In this document: piece after piece, positions 6,664 through 13,948 of the stretch
Position numbering within the stretch: the stretch's first letter is position 1
Layout: each line of letters opens with the position of its first letter
Assembly: GCF_014360585.1 (NCBI RefSeq)
Contig: NZ_JACIXG010000053.1
Location: 1 to 34,892, forward strand
Direction: 5' to 3'
From: Nocardioides sp.
Lineage (GTDB): Bacteria > Actinomycetota > Actinomycetes > Propionibacteriales > Nocardioidaceae
DNA length: 34,892 nt
Translations under genes and position numbers: made by a program
Notes under the pieces: generated by a model
What the model was told of the DNA's origin: nothing
Database searches by the model: none
The model's input: only the letters and a program-made list of their open reading frames with translations

Positions 6664-8404
6664 TCGCCTGGGCGCGGTTGGCTGCGCAGACCACTGCTCG
6701 CAGGCTCGCCGTCACGATGTTCTCGTGGATGCCGATGCCCCAGACGATCTCGCCGGCGATCTCGCACTCGACGTACGCAGCCGCGGCCGCGTCACCGCCG
6801 GCCGAGAGGGCGTGCTCGGCGTAGTCGAGGACTCGGATCTCGGCCCCGGCCTCCTTGAGCGCGTCGACGAAGGCGGCCACCGGGCCGTTGCCGACGCCCT
6901 TGTAGGTGCGCGCCTCACCGCGGACTCGCAGGTCGACGATCTGCTCGTCGCCACCCTCGGCGTCGGTCACCGAGGACCAGCTCTCCAGGGCGTACGGCTC
7001 CTCACGCTCGAGGTACTCCTTGGCGAAGATCGACCAGATCTCCGCAGGCGCGACCTCGCCACCCTCGGAGTCGGTGTGCTGCTGGACGACCCGGCTGAAC
7101 TCGATCTGCGCACGACGGGGCAGGTCCAGCGAGTGCTCGGTCTTGAGCAGGTAGGCCACGCCGCCCTTGCCGGACTGGCTGTTGACCCGGATGACGGCCT
7201 CGTAGGTGCGGCCGACGTCCTTGGGGTCGATGGGCAGGTAGGGCGCCTCCCACGGGATCTCGCTGGTCGCCTTGCCGGCCGCGGCGGCGATCCGGTCGAG
7301 GTCCTCCAGGCCCTTCTTGATGGCGTCCTGGTGGGAGCCGGAGAAGGCGGTGTAGACCAGGTCACCGGCGTAGGGGTGGCGCGGGTGGACGTTGATGTTG
7401 GTGACGTACTCGACGGTGCGGCGGATCTCGTCGATGCCCCCACCCACGGTGAAGTCGATCTGCGGGTCGATCCCCTGGGAGAAGAGGTTCATGCCCAAGG
7501 TGACCAGGTCGACGTTGCCGGTGCGCTCGCCGTGGCCGAACAGGCAGCCCTCGACCCGGTCGGCGCCGGCCATCAGGCCGAGCTCGGTGGCTGCGATCGC
7601 GGTGCCGCGGTCGTTGTGGGGGTGCAGGCTGATCGCGGAGTGCTCGCGGCGGGTCAGGCCACGGCCGAAGTACTCGATCTGGTCGGCGTAGGTGTTCGGC
7701 GTGGACATCTCCACGGTGGCGGGCAGGTTGAGGATGATCTCCCGGCCGGCCTCCGGCTGCCACACATCGCTCACCCGCTCACACACCTCGAGCGCGTAGT
7801 CGGTGTCGGTCTGGGTGAAGATCTCCGGGCTGTACTGGTAGCCGAAGTCCTCGGTGCCGATCAGCTCGGGGACGTGCTCCTCGGCGTACTTCATGACCAT
7901 CTCGGTGCCGCGCACCGCGATCCCGATGCACTCGGCCGGGGTCACGTTGAAGACGACCCGGCGGAACAGCTCGGCGGTGGCGTTGTAGAGGTGGATCGTG
8001 GCGCGTGGGGCGCCGGCGATCGACTCGGCGGTGCGCGAGATGAGGTCCTCGCGCGCCTGGGTCAGGACCGAGATCTGTACGTCGTCGGGGATCCGGTCCT
8101 CTTCGATCAGCTTGCGCACGAAGTCGAAGTCGGTCTGGCTCGCGCTCGGGAAGCCGACCTCGATCTCCTTGTAGCCCATCGCGACCAGCAGCTCGAACAT
8201 CCGCAGCTTGCGCGCCGGCGTCATCGGGTCGATCAGGGCCTGGTTGCCGTCACGCAGGTCGGTGGAGAGCCACCGCGGAGCCTTGGTGATCTTCTTGGCG
8301 GGCCAGGTGCGGTCGGGGACGTCGACGGGCACGAAAGCGCGATAGCGCTGGTGCGGCATCCCCGACGGCTTCTGCTGATTGCTGGAGTTGCTCAGGTTGG
8401 TCAT
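6644..8404 (-). CDS. leuA: 2-Isopropylmalate synthase
   Basis: First committed enzyme of leucine synthesis: acetyl-CoA plus 2-oxoisovalerate gives 2-isopropylmalate. The 586-aa product is of the long actinobacterial type. The HMGL-like TIM barrel opens with STDLRDGNQALIDPM (residues 47-61). The metal-binding HPHNDRGTA follows near 260, and the Gly-rich GHGERTGN soon after. The C-terminal 130 or so residues form the LeuA allosteric domain where leucine inhibits, with the Gly/Ala-rich segment SAGGDAAAAAYVEC. ATG 8404 lies downstream of a leucine-rich leader peptide and a stem-loop, which points to attenuation by leucine supply. It is monocistronic here and ends at a strong stem-loop. Confidence 0.97.
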   Translation of the reverse strand: MTNLSNSSNQQKPSGMPHQRYRAFVPVDVPDRTWPAKKITKAPRWLSTDLRDGNQALIDPMTPARKLRMFELLVAMGYKEIEVGFPSASQTDFDFVRKLIEEDRIPDDVQISVLTQAREDLISRTAESIAGAPRATIHLYNATAELFRRVVFNVTPAECIGIAVRGTEMVMKYAEEHVPELIGTEDFGYQYSPEIFTQTDTDYALEVCERVSDVWQPEAGREIILNLPATVEMSTPNTYADQIEYFGRGLTRREHSAISLHPHNDRGTAIAATELGLMAGADRVEGCLFGHGERTGNVDLVTLGMNLFSQGIDPQIDFTVGGGIDEIRRTVEYVTNINVHPRHPYAGDLVYTAFSGSHQDAIKKGLEDLDRIAAAAGKATSEIPWEAPYLPIDPKDVGRTYEAVIRVNSQSGKGGVAYLLKTEHSLDLPRRAQIEFSRVVQQHTDSEGGEVAPAEIWSIFAKEYLEREEPYALESWSSVTDAEGGDEQIVDLRVRGEARTYKGVGNGPVAAFVDALKEAGAEIRVLDYAEHALSAGGDAAAAAYVECEIAGEIVWGIGIHENIVTASLRAVVCAANRAQAITIPRG

Positions 8405-8451
8405 GCGGAATCCTCATCAGAAGGGAGCGAGTGCCGGCGCACGTCGAACCT

Positions 8452-8491
8452 CCGCAGCGAGGGAGTCCGGCTTTCTCAGACCCCGCTGCGG
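8452..8491 (-). promoter_or_regulatory. Attenuator-like stem-loop between the leader peptide and leuA
   Basis: CCGCAGCG at 8452-8459 and its complement (about 8484-8491) form the base of the stem. AGTC and GACCCC/GGGAGTC-type pairing extends it inward. The upstream strand of the stem lies inside the leader peptide codons, directly after the Leu codons, so a stalled ribosome would change the folding. This is the expected geometry for ribosome-mediated attenuation. The alternative fold was not computed. Confidence 0.5.
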
Positions 8492-8517
8492 CAGCTAAGA
8501 AGGAGGCTGCGCATCAT
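8476..8517 (-). CDS. leuL: leuA leader peptide (MMRSLLLSCRSGV)
   Basis: A 13-codon frame, ATG at 8517 (or the next ATG at 8514), TGA at 8476-8478. It has three consecutive Leu codons (CTC CTT CTT) and lies about 70 bp upstream of leuA. CTT is a rare codon in DNA of this composition, which would make pausing more sensitive to leucyl-tRNA. Leucine-rich leader peptides before leuA are known from actinobacteria. TATTGT at 8527-8532 is a possible -10 box, 9 nt before the ATG, so the leader may be translated from a leaderless or nearly leaderless transcript. Confidence 0.7.
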   Translation of the reverse strand: MMRSLLLSCRSGV

Positions 8518-8619
8518 GACTCGGTAACAATAACAGAACAGAACTGGCAGACTGGCCGGGCAGACGAATGATCCTCAACGCTGAGACACACAGAAGTGAT
8601 GACGAAGGGTAGGAACGGC

Positions 8620-9015
8620 GTGGCCCAACTGGAAGAGCTCACTGTCGAGGAGTCCTGGCGGCTCGCGGCGGACATCCCGATCTCCCGCATCGGCTGGAAC
8701 GGACCGCGCGGCCCGGTGGTGCTGCCGGTCAACCATGTCGTGCACGAGAAGGCCGTCTGGATCCGCACCTCGGCCCATTCCTCGATGGCGGAGCAGATCG
8801 ACGAGAGCGCCGTCGCGCTGCTGGTCGACGACCTCGACCCCGACACCCATGTGGGCTGGTCGGCGCAGTTCAAGGGTCACGCGGAGATCCTCTACCACGA
8901 GGACCAGATCCCGGAGTCCGTCAAGCACCTCCAAGCCTGGCCGGCCGGCCAGCGTCCGTTGTGGGTGCGACTGCGCCCCAAGGAGGTCACCGGCCGCCGC
9001 TTGGTCGCCGGCTGA
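8620..9015 (+). CDS. Pyridoxamine 5'-phosphate oxidase-fold (split-barrel flavin) protein
   Basis: A protein of about 131 aa with the split-barrel FMN/F420-binding fold of the PPOX family. ISRIGWNGPRGPVVLPVNHV is followed by WIRTSAHSSMAEQ and VALLVDDLDPDTHVGWS, the usual strand order. Such proteins bind a flavin or deazaflavin and most have unknown substrates. The GTG at 8620 is preferred because AGGGTAGG lies 6 nt before it; an ATG at 8599 would add seven residues. Its stop overlaps the next gene's start as TGATG, so it is translationally coupled to the flavodoxin-like gene. That pairing hints at a shared flavin-dependent reaction. Confidence 0.8.
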   Translation: MAQLEELTVEESWRLAADIPISRIGWNGPRGPVVLPVNHVVHEKAVWIRTSAHSSMAEQIDESAVALLVDDLDPDTHVGWSAQFKGHAEILYHEDQIPESVKHLQAWPAGQRPLWVRLRPKEVTGRRLVAG

Positions 9016-9503
9016 TGCCGCGCCTGCTCGTCGTCCACCACTCCCCCACCAGGTCGCTGCGGCGGCTGACCGATGCGGTGGTCTCCGGCGCCGAGGACCC
9101 CGAGATCGAAGGCGTCGAGGTCGTCGTACGTCCCGCGCTGGAGGCGACGGCCGACGACGTCCTGGCCGCCGACGGCTACGTGCTCGGGACGAGCGCGAAC
9201 TTCGGCTACATGTCGGGTGCTCTCAAGCACTTCTTCGACTCGACCTTCCTGGCGGTCGGCGGCGCGCTCGACCCTTCCGGGGGTGCTGGTGAGTCCGCTG
9301 GCGAGACCGCCAAGCGGCCCTACGGCCTCTACGTCCACGGCCGCTACGACACCACCGGCGCGATCCGCTCGGTCCAGTCCATCGTCGGCGCGCTGGGATG
9401 GGCCCAGGCCTACGACATCCTCGACGTCATGGGAGACGTCGAAGACTCCCATGACGAGGCGGCGTACGAGCTGGGTGCGACGCTGGCCGCCCTTCTCGAC
9501 TGA
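9015..9503 (+). CDS. Flavodoxin-like/NAD(P)H-dependent FMN oxidoreductase
   Basis: A 162-aa product with the flavodoxin fold. The N-terminal strand and phosphate loop read LLVVHHSPTRSLRRL. The flavin-contacting GTSANFGYMSGALKHFFD segment lies at about residues 57-74, and a YVHGRYDTTGA loop in the C-terminal half. It probably binds FMN in the cytoplasm and passes electrons to an unknown partner. It overlaps the preceding PPOX-type gene by one base (TGATG), so the two proteins are made together. A substrate cannot be named from sequence. Confidence 0.8.
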   Translation: MPRLLVVHHSPTRSLRRLTDAVVSGAEDPEIEGVEVVVRPALEATADDVLAADGYVLGTSANFGYMSGALKHFFDSTFLAVGGALDPSGGAGESAGETAKRPYGLYVHGRYDTTGAIRSVQSIVGALGWAQAYDILDVMGDVEDSHDEAAYELGATLAALLD

Positions 9504-9536
9504 TCTGTCCTTTCGGCCCGCTCATGGTTTCGCAAG

Positions 9537-9542
9537 TAGAGT
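9537..9542 (+). promoter_or_regulatory. Possible -10 box of the first septum-type lipoprotein
   Basis: TAGAGT lies 8 nt before the GTG at 9551. It fits a leaderless start at that GTG and argues against the longer frame from ATG 9524. Confidence 0.3.
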
Positions 9543-9550
9543 CGACCTCC

Positions 9551-10384
9551 GTGATCGGCCATACCCCCAGACGTACGACGTCTCTTTCCCTCCTGATCGT
9601 GGTGCTCGCTGCCCTCGCGCTCAGCGGATGCGGCGGCGACCGGGCGGCTGGCGAGGGCGAGGACCCGAAGCAGGTCGACTCGACGGCGGTGCCCGAGGTC
9701 GGCAAGTGCCGCAACCTCACCCACGAGGATGTCGCCGAGGCCTACAACTTCGACGAGTACGTGCCCTGCGACGAGCCGCACAACGCGGAGACCTTCGGGG
9801 CCGGGCCACTCCCGGACGAGTTCAAGGACGCCGAGTACGGCGACGAGAAGGTCAACGAGTGGGCCTTCAGCCAGTGCCGCAAGCTGCTGGAGAAGTACGT
9901 CGGCTCCGACCAGAGCCTGCTGATGCGCTCGATGCTCTCCCACGTCTACTTCGGCCCGTCGAAGAAGGCCTGGGACGAGGGGGCCCGCTGGATCCGCTGC
10001 GACGTGATCGGCGGCGGACAGCAGGGCGCCGAGTACGTCGACCTGCCGACCACCACTCGAAACCTCCTCAAGGTCAAGGACATCGAGGACATCGAGGACC
10101 GCTGGATGGTGTGCGCCGAGGGCAAGAGCGTCGCGTCCGCGAAGGTCCCGTGCTCCGAGCCGCACCAGATGCGGGCGGTGACGACCATCAAGCTGGGCGA
10201 GGCGAAGACCCCGTTCCCCGGTGTCGCGGAGTCCAAGAAGAAGGCTGCGCAGTATTGCAAGGGCTCGGTCAAGGCCTCGTTGGGTTACCCGGAAAGCTTC
10301 GACTACGGGTACACATGGTTCGGAGAGAAGGAGTGGAAAGCCGGCAACCGCTGGGCGATCTGCTGGGCAGTGACCGAGGAGTGA
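9551..10384 (+). CDS. Secreted lipoprotein with two septum-formation-type repeats
   Basis: A signal peptide (IGHTPRRTTSLSLLIVVLAA) ends in the lipobox LALSGC, so the mature protein should be lipid-anchored on the outer face of the membrane. Two Cys-containing repeats follow. The first has GKCRNLTHEDVAEAY, VPCDEPHNAETFGAG and RWIRCDVIG; the second has WMVCAEG, VPCSEPHQMRAV and RWAICWAV. The kinase at 4043-5779 carries the same pattern outside the membrane, as does the next gene. The name 'septum formation' comes from the family; no role is shown. GTG 9551 gives a normal signal peptide; ATG 9524 would add nine residues. The next gene starts 2 nt after the stop, so this is an operon of paralogues. 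Confidence 0.82.
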   Translation: MIGHTPRRTTSLSLLIVVLAALALSGCGGDRAAGEGEDPKQVDSTAVPEVGKCRNLTHEDVAEAYNFDEYVPCDEPHNAETFGAGPLPDEFKDAEYGDEKVNEWAFSQCRKLLEKYVGSDQSLLMRSMLSHVYFGPSKKAWDEGARWIRCDVIGGGQQGAEYVDLPTTTRNLLKVKDIEDIEDRWMVCAEGKSVASAKVPCSEPHQMRAVTTIKLGEAKTPFPGVAESKKKAAQYCKGSVKASLGYPESFDYGYTWFGEKEWKAGNRWAICWAVTEE

Positions 10385-10386
10385 GC

Positions 10387-11229
10387 ATGCGACACAACGA
10401 GCTGAGGCGGAGCCCGAGGCAGCCAGTTCTGTGGGGAGCTCTCCTCGTTGGAGCGATGGCTCTCGCCGGTTGTGGTGGTGGCGAGCCGGAGGCGGCTCCC
10501 ACTCCCACGGCGACACCCCCGTCCGCCTCCGCCTCGCCTGCGCCCGCCCCCAAGGAGGGCGCCTGCTACAACCTCAGCTACGAAGAGGCGCTCGCCCCCA
10601 CCGCCGGCGGCACCGCGGTGAGCTGCAAGGGCAAGCACACCACCCAGACCTACGCCGTGGGCCGGCTGAGGAACGTCGTCGACGGCCACCTCGTCGCGGT
10701 CGACTCGGAGCAGGTCGCGGCCCAGGTCGCGGCCGCGTGCCCCAACAAGGTCACCAAGTACCTCGGCGGCAACGCCGACGACCTGCGGCTCTCGATGCTG
10801 CGCCCGGTCTGGTTCACCCCGACGATCAAGGAGTCCGAGGCCGGCGCCAACTGGTTCCGCTGCGACGTCATCGGCATCGCAGGACCCGAGGCGCTGATGA
10901 CACTGAAGGGCAACATGAAGGGCGTCCTGGGCAGCTCGCGGACCGCCGAGCCGTTCCGGATGTGCGGAACGGCCTCACCGAAGTCCGACGCCTTCAAGCG
11001 CGTGCCGTGCTCCCTCAAGCACTCCTGGCGGGCGCTGTCGGTCATCGACCTCGGCTCCGGGAAGTACCCCGGCGAGGCGAGGGTCAACAAGGCCGGCGCC
11101 GAGGACTGCAAGGCCGCTGCCGCCGAGGTCGCCGACGACCCGCTCAAGTACGAGTGGTCCTGGGAGTTCCCCAGCGCCGAGCAGTGGCGGAGCGGCCAGA
11201 CGTACGGGATCTGCTGGGCCCCGGCGTAG
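10387..11229 (+). CDS. Second secreted lipoprotein with septum-formation-type repeats
   Basis: A 280-aa paralogue of the preceding gene. The signal peptide has a basic start (MRHNELRRSPRQP), a hydrophobic core and the lipobox MALAGC. A Pro/Ala/Ser-rich spacer follows, then two repeats. The first has GACYNLSYEEALAPTAGG, VSCKGKHTTQTYAVG and WFRCDVIG; the second has FRMCGTASPKS, VPCSLKHSWRAL and YGICWAPA. The start ATG at 10387 lies 2 nt past the previous stop, with GTG at 10381 as an alternative. The genes probably arose by tandem duplication. A stem-loop follows and ends the operon before era, which is read toward it. Confidence 0.8.
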   Translation: MRHNELRRSPRQPVLWGALLVGAMALAGCGGGEPEAAPTPTATPPSASASPAPAPKEGACYNLSYEEALAPTAGGTAVSCKGKHTTQTYAVGRLRNVVDGHLVAVDSEQVAAQVAAACPNKVTKYLGGNADDLRLSMLRPVWFTPTIKESEAGANWFRCDVIGIAGPEALMTLKGNMKGVLGSSRTAEPFRMCGTASPKSDAFKRVPCSLKHSWRALSVIDLGSGKYPGEARVNKAGAEDCKAAAAEVADDPLKYEWSWEFPSAEQWRSGQTYGICWAPA

Positions 11230-11238
11230 CGAAGCGGA

Positions 11239-11315
11239 GCCGGGAAACGCCGAGTCGGCGCAAACGGACCGGAGCGAAGCGAGGACCGGATTGCGCCGAC
11301 TCGGCGAAAGCCCGG
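11239..11315. terminator. Large stem-loop between convergent lipoprotein and era genes
   Basis: Perfect 16-bp arms at 11248-11263 and 11291-11306 (CGCCGAGTCGGCGCAA and its complement) are extended by outer GCCGGG/CCCGGC pairs. The loop contains GGAGCGAAGCGAGG, itself flanked by GGACCGG copies. Related GCGAAGCG words occur on both sides (11229-11236 and about 11360). It can serve as a two-way terminator and may belong to a dispersed palindromic repeat family. Confidence 0.65.
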
Positions 11316-11404
11316 CGTAAGCCAAAGTGCTCTCGGAAACCGGTGCGTAAGCCAGCGCGAAGCGACAGTCCCGCGACGCCTAGCGGACAAGAAAGCCGAG
11401 TACT

Positions 11405-12352
11405 TCAGAACCCCAGCTTGCGCAGCTGGCGAGGATCCCGCTGCCAGTCCTTGGCGATCTTGACGTGCAGGTCGAGGTAGACCGGCATGCCGAGCAGCTC
11501 CTTGATCTGCAGGCGCGCACGCTGCCCGACGTCCCTGAGCCGTGAGCCCTTGTGGCCGATCACGATGCCCTTCTGGGAGTCGCGCTCGATGTAGAGGAAG
11601 GCGTGGATGTCCATCAGCGGCTTGTCCTCCGGGCGGTCCTCACGCAGGCGCATCTCCTCGACGACGACCGCGATGGAGTGCGGAAGCTCGTCGCGTACGC
11701 CCTCCAGGGCCGCCTCGCGGATCAGCTCGGCGATGATCATCTCCTCCGGAGAGTCGGTGAGCTCGCCGTCGGGATAGAGCGGCGGGCCCTCGGGGAGGAG
11801 CTTGATCAGCAGGTCGGCGAGGAGCTCGACCTGGTCGTCGTTGACGCTCGAGACCGGGACGATCTCGGCCCACTCGATGCCGAGGTCGGCGCCGAGAGTC
11901 TGGATCGACATCAGGTGCTCGCCGATCTGCTCAGGCGTGGCGAGGTCGGTCTTGGTGGCGACCGCGACCCGCTTGATGCCCTTCTTGAGCTTGTTCGCGT
12001 TCTCGGCGATCCGGCGGTCCCCGGGACCGATCTTCTCGTTGCACGGGAAGCAGATCGCGACCACGTCGACCTCGGTCCAGGTCGCCTCGACCAGGTCGTT
12101 GAGCCGCTCGCCGAGCAGCGTACGAGGCCGGTGGATGCCGGGAGTGTCGACCAGGATCAGCTGGCCGTCGGACCGGTGGACGATGCCCTTGACCACGGTG
12201 CGGGTCGTCTGCGGCTTGTCGGAGGTGATCGCCACCTTGGTGCCGACCATCGCGTTGGTCAGGGTCGACTTGCCCGCGTTGGGGCGGCCGACGAACGAGA
12301 CGAAGCCGCTCCGAAATTCTGGTGCTGGCGGCGCCGGGCTTGGCTCGGTCAC
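11405..12352 (-). CDS. era: GTPase Era
   Basis: Small-subunit assembly GTPase that binds the 3' end of 16S rRNA. The 315-aa product has G1 GRPNAGKST at residues 22-30, switch I with TTRT near 49-52, G3 DTPG at 69-72 and TKTD as G4. The C-terminal KH domain shows IVIGHKGSRLRDVGQRAR. GTG 12352 overlaps the stop of the siderophore-interacting protein gene by 4 bp (GTGA), so the two are translationally coupled here. That coupling of a ribosome factor to an iron-uptake type protein is unusual, and probably reflects insertion of accessory genes into the usual CNNM-era order. Confidence 0.97.
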   Translation of the reverse strand: MTEPSPAPPAPEFRSGFVSFVGRPNAGKSTLTNAMVGTKVAITSDKPQTTRTVVKGIVHRSDGQLILVDTPGIHRPRTLLGERLNDLVEATWTEVDVVAICFPCNEKIGPGDRRIAENANKLKKGIKRVAVATKTDLATPEQIGEHLMSIQTLGADLGIEWAEIVPVSSVNDDQVELLADLLIKLLPEGPPLYPDGELTDSPEEMIIAELIREAALEGVRDELPHSIAVVVEEMRLREDRPEDKPLMDIHAFLYIERDSQKGIVIGHKGSRLRDVGQRARLQIKELLGMPVYLDLHVKIAKDWQRDPRQLRKLGF

Positions 12353-13143
12353 TCTTGCTCCTGTGCTTGTTCGTGGACTTGCTCGTCGTACCGCTGCCAG
12401 ATCTGCTCGTCGGTGAGCCCCTGGGCCTTACCCTCGCGCCACACCGGTCCTGGGTCGACCGCGCGTGGCTGTCGCTTCTGGCCGCCGCCGCGCCAGTAGC
12501 CCATCACGTCGTAAGCGTGGGAGTCGAGCTTCCGCTCGCGCATCAGATGCTTGCGGATCGCCCGCATCTGGCTCGACTCACCGGCCATCCAGAAATACCC
12601 CTCGCCCGCGGGCCACTCGATCTTCTCCACGGCCGCCGCCAGGTCGGAAGAGGTCTCCGACGGCGGTTTCGACCAGGTGACCTCGGCGCGGCCGGGGAGG
12701 TAGCCGGGCAGGTCGTCGGGCACCTCGGCCCAGATCCTCGTCGGCAGCGTGGTGGTCTCGGCGATCCGCGCCATGGCCGGCATCGCGGTCAGGTCGCCGA
12801 CCAGCAGCAACCACTGCGCGTCGTCGGGCGCGGCGTAGGAGCCCTTGGGCTCGGTGAGCGTGACGGTCTGCCCCACCGGGTCGGTGCGGGTGGCCCACTC
12901 GGTCACCAGCCCGACGTCGTGGACGACGACGTCGACGGTGAGCTCGCCACCCTCCCACGACCGCACGGTGTAGTAGCGCATCTGGAACTGCCCCGGCACG
13001 ATCAGCCCGACCCATTCGTCGGGGATGCCGGTAGAGGTGAACCCGGCCAGCCCGGGGCCCCCGAGCACCAGGCGTACGAGATGGGGCGTGATCTGCTCAC
13101 GCCGCAGCACCTCCGCGGCGTACTGCTGGGCCTTGACACTCAT
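12349..13143 (-). CDS. Siderophore-interacting protein (FAD-dependent ferric reductase, SIP family)
   Basis: A 264-aa cytoplasmic flavoprotein of the ViuB/SIP family, which reduces ferric siderophores to release iron. The N-terminal FAD-binding barrel shows the RYYTVRSW motif at about 70 and a diagnostic GSYAAPDD segment. The C-terminal NAD(P)H-like domain contains LLLVGDLTAMPAMARI and ends in the family's GYWRGGGQ. ATG at 13143 is clear. The stop overlaps era (GTGA). I see no IdeR/DtxR box directly upstream, so iron control here is not supported by the sequence. Confidence 0.92.
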   Translation of the reverse strand: MSVKAQQYAAEVLRREQITPHLVRLVLGGPGLAGFTSTGIPDEWVGLIVPGQFQMRYYTVRSWEGGELTVDVVVHDVGLVTEWATRTDPVGQTVTLTEPKGSYAAPDDAQWLLLVGDLTAMPAMARIAETTTLPTRIWAEVPDDLPGYLPGRAEVTWSKPPSETSSDLAAAVEKIEWPAGEGYFWMAGESSQMRAIRKHLMRERKLDSHAYDVMGYWRGGGQKRQPRAVDPGPVWREGKAQGLTDEQIWQRYDEQVHEQAQEQE

Positions 13144-13168
13144 CGCCTCAAGGTTATCCGCGCCGGGC

Positions 13169-13246
13169 TCAGCCGCCCGCATCGCTGGCTTCTGCCGGGC
13201 CGCCTCCCAGCCCGACCACGGGGAGGCCGGCGAACAGGTCGGCCAT
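13169..13246 (-). CDS. Possible 25-codon small ORF between PPOX-type gene and SIP gene
   Basis: ATG 13246 lies 1 nt after the stop of the preceding gene. The frame encodes MADLFAGLPVVGLGGGP and a few more residues, ending at 13169. The length is within chance, and no homologue is recognised. I list it because its start sits at the distance expected of a coupled gene. Confidence 0.2.
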   Translation of the reverse strand: MADLFAGLPVVGLGGGPAEASDAGG

Positions 13247-13247
13247 C

Positions 13248-13784
13248 TCAGAACCTCCAGCGAGTCGCGCCGTAGGGCTCGACGCAGGCGACCGCGTGCG
13301 CGGAGGTGGGGTCGATGCGGAAGACGTGCCAGGGGGCGGGGCCGGCGCTCTGGGCGTTGAACGGGGCCGTCACCGCCTCGCCCGACTCGTCGACCTCGGC
13401 CGGCCAGCCCTCGTCGTCGTGGTAGTGCTTCGCCACCCGCTCGAGCTCGTCGCCGAGGACCCGGGCCACGCGCCCCTCCACGACCAGGTCGAACTCGCGC
13501 ACCGAGAGCGACAGGGCGCAACGGGGGTCGCGGGCGAGGTTGCGGCCACGCCGCGTCGTCGGGCCGGTGACCAGGTAGAAGCTGCCCTCGAACCACACGG
13601 CACCGAGGGCATTGACGTGCGGGCCGCCGTCGGCGTTGATCGTGCTCACCCAGGTCGTGTAACGCCCGGGCTCACCCTCCTGCGACCCCGGCCCCTGGTT
13701 GAACCCGCGGTCCAGGCGGGCCGTCACCTCCGCCCAGGACATCGGCGGGGCGTCGTGCATCTCGGCAAGGTTGTAGGTCTCCAT
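13248..13784 (-). CDS. PPOX-class flavin/F420-dependent oxidoreductase-like protein
   Basis: A 178-aa protein of the pyridoxamine 5'-phosphate oxidase-like family. The split barrel is recognised from YTTWVSTINADGGPHVNALG, FYLVTGPTTRRGRNLARD and CALSLSVREFDLVVEG, the usual cofactor-contacting strands. The Arg/Lys-rich TTRRGRNL loop suits binding of a flavin or F420 phosphate. The C-terminal half, WHVFRIDPTSAHAV, supports the actinobacterial subgroup. ATG 13784 is the start. It lies upstream of SIP with about 100 bp between them. The true cofactor and substrate cannot be told from sequence. Confidence 0.8.
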   Translation of the reverse strand: METYNLAEMHDAPPMSWAEVTARLDRGFNQGPGSQEGEPGRYTTWVSTINADGGPHVNALGAVWFEGSFYLVTGPTTRRGRNLARDPRCALSLSVREFDLVVEGRVARVLGDELERVAKHYHDDEGWPAEVDESGEAVTAPFNAQSAGPAPWHVFRIDPTSAHAVACVEPYGATRWRF

Positions 13785-13863
13785 GACTGTCTCCTTCGGC
13801 TGGATCAGAACCCTTCACCTATGCCACGAACGGGACTCCACCACTTCGACACCCAGCCGAATC

Positions 13864-13909
13864 TGCAGTTGTGGGCGACGAAACTGTACTTTCGTCGCCC
13901 ACAACTGCA
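13864..13909. repeat. Perfect 20-bp inverted repeat
   Basis: Arms TGCAGTTGTGGGCGACGAAA (13864-13883) and its exact complement (13890-13909) flank a 6-nt loop CTGTAC. It lies 40 bp past the stop of the fatty acid methyltransferase gene and 80 bp before the PPOX-type gene. It may end transcription of the former. The perfect match over 20 bp and absence of a T-run leave an operator or repeat element possible. Confidence 0.75.
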
Positions 13910-13948
13910 ATCTCGATCTACAGAACTACGTTCTCGGCGGGGTGGGCC

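Noticed and set aside
6593..8527. Long plus-strand frame opposite leuA
   Set aside because: Mirror of a certain gene; the composition is that of an antisense frame.
9073..11229. A 718-codon frame that would join the second lipoprotein to about 440 upstream residues
   Set aside because: The upstream part is an out-of-frame shadow of the flavodoxin and first lipoprotein genes. The signal peptide begins at 10387.
11405..12352. TKTD in place of NKxD as the fourth GTPase motif of Era
   Set aside because: A Thr in this place is compatible with guanine binding and, as far as I know, is common in actinobacterial Era proteins; the rest of the protein is normal.
13144..13247. Possible IdeR box before the siderophore-interacting protein gene
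   Set aside because: Only a short AAGGTTA-like word is present; no 19-bp palindrome comparable to that at 25266 exists.
12349..13596. One long minus-strand frame suggesting a fusion of the PPOX-type protein and the siderophore-interacting protein
   Set aside because: The part before MSVKAQQ is read in a different frame from the PPOX-type gene and has no domain. The SIP gene has its own ATG at 13143.
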